A DNA stretch of 12,957 bases, from contig JAOXYB010041417.1 in the NCBI GenBank assembly GCA_028565635.1, positions 1 through 12,957 on the forward strand. Direction: 5' to 3'. This document shows, one piece after another, positions 9,701-12,957 of the stretch. The stretch's first letter is position 1; each line of letters opens with the position of its first letter. A program made the translations under genes and the position numbers. This DNA is from Phoronis ovalis (taxonomy: Eukaryota > Phoronida > Phoronidae). The notes beneath the pieces are model-generated. The model saw only the letters and a program-made list of their open reading frames with translations, was not told the DNA's origin and ran no database searches.

Positions 9701-12635
9701 TACCTCAAGATTGATAAGAAATATCTTGTTTTAGGTTAAAGTTGAATTAAATTGTGATTCAGCTTCAAAAACATAAATCTAAGTAAACAATTAATAACTT
9801 GCTTACAGATTTAGAGACTCAGAAAATGCTATGTGCACGACGGGATGAATACAAGAAAGCAGCACTGCAAGCAAAACACTCTGGGGACAATTCTACTACC
9901 ATGAAATATTTCAAAATTGCCAAACAATTCGAAACTGTAATTGAGGCATTACAAAGTGGAAAAGAAGTAGACTTGTCCCAAATGCCGCCACCCCCTCCAA
10001 CAGTAGTTCAGTCTTCTATGAAAAAAACAGCAGCACAACCGCCTCCTCAGAAAGTAGAACGATCTGCAGCTCAAGCAAGCAGTAACTCTGGTGCATCTGC
10101 TGATCTATCCGAAGCCACACAAGAAGGTACTGTATGCCAAAAATCATTACTTTCTAACTGTTATTTAAGTGTCAACTACTAAAATATTCCTTTTAACTCT
10201 AGCTCTGGTGTTTGCTGAAATTTGTAAAGTTTATTTTAATTATTAGAAAGTGAAAATGTAACCTTACTAATTTTCAGAATATTTTTGTGATTTGTTGTAT
10301 TCTAAAATTAGTCTTTTAATAATGTCAAATGTTGCTAATTTCGAAACTGTATTCCTACTGCTGTATACATACTGATAAGAAATGCATGCACTAAAAAATG
10401 CTGCAGTGGCATAGGTTGTTTATCCTGAAATAGGTTATGGAACAGCGGTATCTCTAACAATATAACTTTTATAACCTGTGTTTCAGAGGAAAACACCAGG
10501 CCTGATGCCCCACCAACCCCCAAAACTGTTTTAGAAGCGTTAGAACAAAGACTACAAAAGTTCAGTGAAATAGAAAAGTCATCAGATGGTGGCAAGGCTA
10601 GGAGATACACCAGAATTGTCAAGGTAATAACAAATTAATCTGTATTCATTTCATTTTTTGAAAGTTGCTTGCATGGTAAGATGAACATTTTTATATGTGA
10701 ATTAGTTTCAACTATTTTTTGTTCCAATATCAGTGCAGTGTGCTTTTTGGGCTTTTTAGTTTTATATATTTTAAAAAAATAGGATTTACAATCATAAAAA
10801 GCATTAGCATAGTAAGATGTATAAAACTATGTGTTCATCTGCAGAAAAATAAAATGCTAAAGAGCAGTACGCAGTTGAAAATTGTATTTAAAAGTGACCA
10901 GGTTACTTGTCTTGCTTAACATTATCATAAGATTGTATTGTATTTATAGCCTTTGTGACCATTAAGTTGGGTAATTATTCATTTTCCTTTTTAAAATGTA
11001 ATTTCAAAGTCCTAGCGTTGGATATTTGCAGCAATATAAAGATTCAATCAGGTCTCACAAAGCTGGGAAACCTGTAGACTATGAAGAGTTACCCACTCCT
11101 CCTGGTGAGTAAATATGTAATTAAACAGTTCAAAGAATATTATGGTAGCAGCCCGGCTAGAGTAGAATGTAATGCTGGGTCTAATATGTTAAGACTCTTA
11201 TTTTGATCATTAAAACAAAGATAAGATGCAAAACTTCGTAATGGAGAAGCAAAAAGGCATTGGATACTCCTGTAGCTATGATCTTTCAATGTTTAAGATG
11301 TATGGACACAGAAAAGCAGCTTGAAAGAGCTCATCTTCTGGTTTGTATTCTCTGTCAGATGCTTTTGTTTCGTCTTATGGCTAACATTTTAAAGCAACTA
11401 TGTTTCAGGTTATGCTCCAATCCCTGTGCCATCTACAGCACCATCTACAGCTCCATCTACAGCACCATCGGGTGGCAACCCTGCAGCACCAAGACCACAA
11501 GCCAGTCAAGCAGCAAGTAATCAGAAGGCAGTCCCAGTCCCAGCTCAGCGCACACCACCCAACTCTGTGCAAAAGAAGGGTAGTCACCGTTCTCCTAGTC
11601 AAAAGACTTCCCCAGGTTTATGTTATTTACATTGTTAGGAAGAACTGTAGGCATCTCAAATGGTTATGGACCCTTTTTATGCCGGTCACTATGTATAGTG
11701 GATGGGCGTATAGACATACTGTATGTGGCGTGGTTGTCGTTGTCGTATGTTACCGTTTCTTTTTCTCACTATAACAGCTTCAGCTTTCATTGGATCATCT
11801 TCATATTCGAAACAGGGTAAGTACGGGTCAAAGTACAGGTCAGGTATAATTGTGACCCTATTACTTCCAACATGGCCGACTGGTGATGACTGGACGATTC
11901 GAAGGTGGATTCACGAAGGCTATTGGTTGGTGGGCGTATTAGGCTAGTTGACATTTCAAAATGACTTTGAAAAGTAGGTGAAATACTAATACTAATCTTC
12001 CACATTTTTGGTTGTGCGTAACACTTTATTGTCTCATAATAATTGCTTCAGTTTTTATCTTACCAACTTTATATTTGGTACAGGGTGAATTCAGGTCAAA
12101 ATGCTGCACCACTTTCCAGCAAGCGAAACTTTCACTTGACGATTCAAATACAGGGAGAGATCGCTTTAAAACTATTCACAGTAATGGGCATCTGTTTGCA
12201 AAAGCAGACCTCTTGTTGAATACTTTTTGATTTTAACTGTAACAAAACTACTGCCACTATTAGCAGTTCGTTAACTAAATTTCTAGAAAATGTGTCACTA
12301 GATTGTGGGTTGAGTTATCATTAGTTTCTTTGCTGTAATATCTTGCCTGCTGATTCATATGTACAATGACTTTTAATAATTACTTTACTTTATCTCTAGT
12401 AATAATGAACGCAAAGGAAAGGTTTCCATACAAATAAAAGGGCACATTTTGCAGCACCTATGTGACATTTTACAACTTTGTTTTTATTACAGGACAACCT
12501 GGGCATTTACATTCTCTTACTGGACAGCAAGAAAAATTTCTTCAGGAACGACAAAGACAGTTCAAAGCAGCAGCAATGGAGGCCAAGAATAATGGTGACA
12601 TGGAATTAGCAAAGAAGTATCTTAGATTGTCTAAG
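3709..12635 (+). CDS. CC2D1: CC2D1 / Lgd coiled-coil and C2 domain protein (partial, 8 exons)
   Basis: Joining 3709-3774, 4907-5152, 9388-9586, 9809-10126, 10487-10623, 11032-11104, 11409-11615 and 12493-12635 gives 463 codons in one open frame. The protein begins MFSKKK, like Drosophila Lgd, and an in-frame TAG two codons upstream fixes the start. Next come an acidic N-terminal region (about 23-120), a Ser/Thr/Pro linker, and three DM14 domains: about 172-230, 291-347 and 424 onward. Signatures are RRDEYKKAALQAK, EALQSGKEVDLSQMPPPP, ALEQRLQKF, RIVKQYKDSI and HKAGKPVDYEELPTPPG. The family binds ESCRT-III CHMP4/Shrub through DM14 domains and has a C-terminal C2 domain; it restrains ectopic Notch activity and is cytosolic or endosomal. 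The C2 part lies right of the window. The equivalent of the vertebrate first DM14 is not found. A single invertebrate CC2D1 cannot be assigned to the A or B paralogue. Confidence 0.94.
3909..4070. mobile_element. Foldback / MITE-like element, 162 bp
   Basis: The two halves are imperfect inverted copies. AGACCCATC at 3909 pairs with GATGGGTCT ending at 4070; ATTTAATCATGCC pairs with GGCATGATTAAAT; TAATTATT pairs with AATAATTA; TGATTAT pairs with ATAATCA. The centre is a perfect palindrome with 8-bp arms, TTATACTC/GAGTATAA (3979-3995), on the axis of symmetry. No clear target-site duplication is seen, and the class is unknown. Confidence 0.7.
4256..4886. mobile_element. Large foldback element built of ~33-bp degenerate units
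   Basis: In the left part, units of the form TTTTACC(C/A)(T/A)GRGGTRTAYTTTT repeat at about 4300, 4341 and 4373. In the right part the same unit appears inverted, as ACCC.(T/A)GGTAAA-like motifs at about 4606, 4693, 4751, 4783, 4821 and 4861. GGTATCTTTTTCAT (4314-4327) is mirrored by ATGAAAAAGATACC (4851-4864). The middle has a 16-bp perfect palindrome (4537-4552) and a GC-rich hairpin at 4571-4594, near the axis. It has no coding capacity, so it is probably a non-autonomous transposon. Confidence 0.7.
4907..5152 (+). CDS. CC2D1: CC2D1 exon 2 (acidic N-terminal region)
   Basis: Eighty-two codons (residues 23-104), MGLGGD to DETELM, phase 0 on both sides; acceptor tttcttgcag, donor gtaagc. 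It contains the conserved LEAELAALMSGG element and an IEKI segment followed by an Asp/Glu run. Both match the CC2D1 N-terminal region in order. Confidence 0.93.
6116..6343. mobile_element. MITE-like element with ~75-bp inverted ends
   Basis: The left arm (6116-6192) and right arm (6258-6343) are imperfect inverted copies. Shared blocks are ATGCCC and CGGG/CCTGGG at the tips, TACATGACCCTACTA, CTGCCTG, CGTAGGAT and CCCT/TGTGT. The internal segment of about 65 bp is A/T-rich. A TA-like flank (ctaag / atact) is visible, but no clean duplication. There is no transposase frame, so it is non-autonomous. Confidence 0.72.
6356..6856. repeat. Array of ~32-35 bp degenerate units, same family as the 4256-4886 element
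   Basis: Units beginning TTTTT and containing (A/G)CCATGGGGTA recur from 6408 to about 6790, with clear steps of 32-35 bp: actatgggg at 6411, gccatgggg at 6444, then gccatgggg at 6571 and actatgggg at 6605. The first ~130 bp aligns base by base with the start of the intron 1 element: TATATATATG, GCTTTTTAACCTTCACTTTTAC, CATGGATA. All units point the same way, so this copy has one arm only. The end near 6820-6856 is a C-rich run then ATTCTGGGTA. Confidence 0.7.
8906..9043. repeat. Small region with 10-bp inverted ends
   Basis: CACTCGAATA at 8906-8915 and TATTCGAGTG at 9034-9043 are perfect inverted copies. Inside them CAAATGTTT (8932-8940) pairs with AAACATTTG (8958-8966). It may be a decayed MITE or chance; the arms are short. 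Confidence 0.3.
9252..9331. repeat. Direct repeat next to TTAA, possible piggyBac-like end
   Basis: GACGTGTATACTCGTCCGTAGC at 9252-9273 recurs as GACGTGATATTACGCCCGTAGC at 9296-9317, each followed by ACT(G/C)AAC. The second copy runs into TTAA at 9328-9331. Read on the minus strand this is TTAA followed by a GC-richer end with repeated subterminal motifs, a layout seen in piggyBac-type elements. No opposite end or transposase was found, so it would be a fragment. Confidence 0.35.
9388..9586 (+). CDS. CC2D1: CC2D1 exon 3 (Ser/Thr/Pro linker)
   Basis: Sixty-six codons plus one base (residues 105-170). The acceptor is ataatgttttag and the donor aaag/gtaaat, phase 0 in and phase 1 out. It opens AELEDIVDSDEEE, matching the AELNEVL-type element that ends the acidic region in vertebrate CC2D1A. 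It then becomes a low-complexity Ser/Thr/Pro linker. In vertebrates a DM14 domain follows that element; here the linker leads straight to the next DM14. Confidence 0.88.
9587..9808 (+). other. CC2D1: CC2D1 intron 3, 222 bp
   Basis: Short intron between two phase 1 edges. Reading through it adds about 30 residues and then a stop. It contains no DM14 coding sequence, which matters for the missing domain. Confidence 0.85.
9809..10126 (+). CDS. CC2D1: CC2D1 exon 4 (first visible DM14)
   Basis: Encodes residues 171-276, with phase 1 on both sides; acceptor cttgcttacag, donor gaag/gtactg. It carries a complete DM14 in one exon, from LETQKMLCARRDEY to VDLSQMPPPPP, then a Pro/Gln/Ser-rich linker. 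By sequence it corresponds to the second DM14 of vertebrate CC2D1A. Confidence 0.94.
10127..10486 (+). other. CC2D1: CC2D1 intron 4, 360 bp
   Basis: AT-rich intron between exons 4 and 5, with no element recognised. Confidence 0.85.
10487..10623 (+). CDS. CC2D1: CC2D1 exon 5 (first half of next DM14)
   Basis: Completes residue 277 and encodes 278-322. The acceptor is acctgtgtttcag and the donor aag/gtaata, phase 1 in and phase 0 out. It contains PPTPKTVLEALEQRLQKF and ends KARRYTRIVK, where the intron cuts the DM14 domain. The matching vertebrate domain has ALEQRM and RIVKQYQDAI. Confidence 0.94.
10624..11031 (+). other. CC2D1: CC2D1 intron 5, 408 bp, inside a DM14 domain
   Basis: Phase 0 intron between RIVK and QYKDS. 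AT-rich, and nothing else is seen in it. Confidence 0.85.
11032..11104 (+). CDS. CC2D1: CC2D1 exon 6 (second half of DM14)
   Basis: Short exon of 24 codons plus one base (residues 323-346): QYKDSIRSHKAGKPVDYEE and LPTPP, the conserved end of a DM14. The acceptor is gatatttgcag and the donor cctg/gtgagt, phase 0 in and phase 1 out. It is too short to be seen by length, and is placed by homology and splice signals. Confidence 0.94.
11105..11408 (+). other. CC2D1: CC2D1 intron 6, 304 bp
   Basis: Phase 1 intron. The plus-strand frame starting at 11260 crosses the acceptor in the wrong frame for the gene and is not real. Confidence 0.85.
11409..11615 (+). CDS. CC2D1: CC2D1 exon 7 (Pro/Ala/Ser/Gln linker)
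   Basis: Completes Gly347 and encodes residues 348-415, phase 1 on both sides; acceptor tatgtttcag, donor ccag/gtttat (weak but usable). GYAPIP finishes the DM14 tail, followed by a low-complexity linker with three PSTA repeats and a basic end (KKGSHR). Of several overlapping frames here, only this one joins its neighbours in phase. Confidence 0.9.
11429..11464 (+). repeat. CC2D1: Coding 12-bp tandem repeat (Pro-Ser-Thr-Ala x3)
   Basis: Three in-register copies of CCATCTACAGC(A/T), differing at one base, followed by a partial fourth. They encode PSTA three times in the linker. Near-perfect DNA identity suggests recent slippage, so length may vary between alleles. Confidence 0.85.
11731..11903 (+). 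repeat. Direct repeat copy 1 with exon-like core
   Basis: Aligns with 12009-12148 through GGTTGT(C)G, GTCTCA/TTCTCA..ATAA, GCTTCAG, TCATATTCG/TTATATTTG, ACAGGGT(A/G)A, CGGGTCAAA/CAGGTCAAA, TTCCA(A/G)CA and GACGATTC. Within it, 11778-11816 is flanked by ag and gtaagtac, is 39 bp long, and stays open in the phase required by exons 7 and 8. This may be a cassette exon or a decayed repeat. Confidence 0.45.
12009..12148 (+). repeat. Direct repeat copy 2 with exon-like core
   Basis: Second, diverged copy of the 11731-11903 block, starting about 278 bp later and about 30 bp shorter. Its core 12052-12084 (33 bp) also lies between an AG and a GT (gtgaat) and is open in phase 1. The peptide it would encode is hydrophobic and unlike the rest of CC2D1, so coding is doubtful. 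Confidence 0.4.
12493..12635 (+). CDS. CC2D1: CC2D1 exon 8 (first half of third visible DM14)
   Basis: Completes Gly416 and encodes 417-463. The acceptor is tttttattacag and the donor taag/gtactt, phase 1 in and phase 0 out. FLQERQRQFKAAAMEAKNNGD and AKKYLRLSK are the N-terminal half of a DM14. The second half must be on an exon right of base 12957. Confidence 0.93.
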
Positions 12636-12957
12636 GTACTTTCAGTAGTGTTTCTAGCTTTGTCCTTTGTCTTGTTAATCTGGCCCTCCTTTCATAATAC
12701 GCCTGCATTGAAGTTTCAAGAATTGCATTCTAATAGAATAATCAATAAAACTAGCAGTCATATTTCCGTTTTCAGTAATATTACATGTAACTGTAAAATA
12801 TATAAATTGGGTATGTATTGTTGTTTATTTATTCATATTTATTATTATGTTTCTTGTTTATGTTATTTTCCAACATTGTTAGGGCTGTTCCGCTTTTAAT
12901 TGTACGGGAGGGGTGGAAGGCACTTTTTTTTCAGACCCACCACCCAGAATATGAATT
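12636..12957 (+). other. CC2D1: CC2D1 intron 8 (start only)
   Basis: Begins after the phase 0 donor at 12636. The open frame running through it is read-through. I looked for the second half of the DM14 domain and found none before the window ends. The last 50 bases have G-rich and C-rich runs (about 12904-12916 and 12936-12947). Confidence 0.8.

Larger units (their letters stand above)
11616..12492 (+). other. CC2D1: CC2D1 intron 7, 877 bp
   Basis: Phase 1 intron between the linker and the third visible DM14. It contains a diverged direct duplication (about 11731-11903 and 12009-12148), each copy with a small exon-like segment. The remainder, 12150-12492, is plain AT-rich sequence. Confidence 0.75.

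Noticed and set aside
11400-11774. Longer overlapping frames over exon 7, including His/Gln-rich and Cys/Trp-rich versions
   Set aside because: They are other frames of the PSTA repeat; only the frame starting from the phase 1 acceptor at 11409 joins exons 6 and 8.
12934-12957. A possible next CC2D1 exon after a T-rich tract ending in cag
   Set aside because: The peptide read in phase does not resemble the second half of a DM14 domain, and the C-rich sequence looks like a repeat end (ACCCAGAAT also occurs, inverted, at the 3' edge of the 6356-6856 array).
1-12957. tRNA, rRNA, CRISPR, phage or bacterial operon content
   Set aside because: No such signal was seen; spliced animal genes account for all the conserved coding sequence.

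Overview
This is an AT-rich, intron-rich animal (metazoan) nuclear window holding two conserved protein-coding genes head to head, each running off one end. The minus-strand gene is NFYC, the histone-fold subunit of the CCAAT-binding factor NF-Y. Four coding exons are visible (2133 down to 207), and the 3' part lies left of base 1. The plus-strand gene is CC2D1 (CC2D1A/CC2D1B, Drosophila lethal giant discs, Lgd). It has eight coding exons (3709 to 12635), and the rest, including the C2 domain, lies right of base 12957. All introns have GT..AG ends and the exons join in frame: three closed phase-0 junctions in NFYC, and a mix of phase 0 and phase 1 in CC2D1. The species cannot be fixed. Long introns, AT richness and the divergent N-termini suggest an invertebrate.

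Layout: 1-2133 is NFYC. 2134-3708 is the shared 5' region, with three forward CCAAT boxes 25-26 bp apart, two reverse CCAAT boxes 25 bp apart, and a palindromic pair of ETS-like sites just before the CC2D1 start. 3709-5152 holds CC2D1 exons 1-2, separated by an intron carrying two foldback elements. 5153-9387 is a 4.2 kb intron with no gene but several repeats. 9388-12635 holds exons 3-8, which encode three DM14 domains. 12636-12957 is the start of the next intron.

The genes are linked by position, not pathway. NF-YC pairs with NF-YB and NF-YA to bind CCAAT in the nucleus. CC2D1/Lgd is an ESCRT-III (CHMP4/Shrub) partner in endosomal sorting and Notch control. CCAAT boxes in the promoter region of an NF-Y subunit gene raise the possibility of autoregulation.

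No wholly new protein system is visible. The less explained signals are a family of foldback or arrayed repeats built from ~33-bp degenerate units, a CC2D1 protein lacking the usual first DM14 domain, a recurring intron position inside the DM14 repeats, and a duplicated exon-like block in intron 7.
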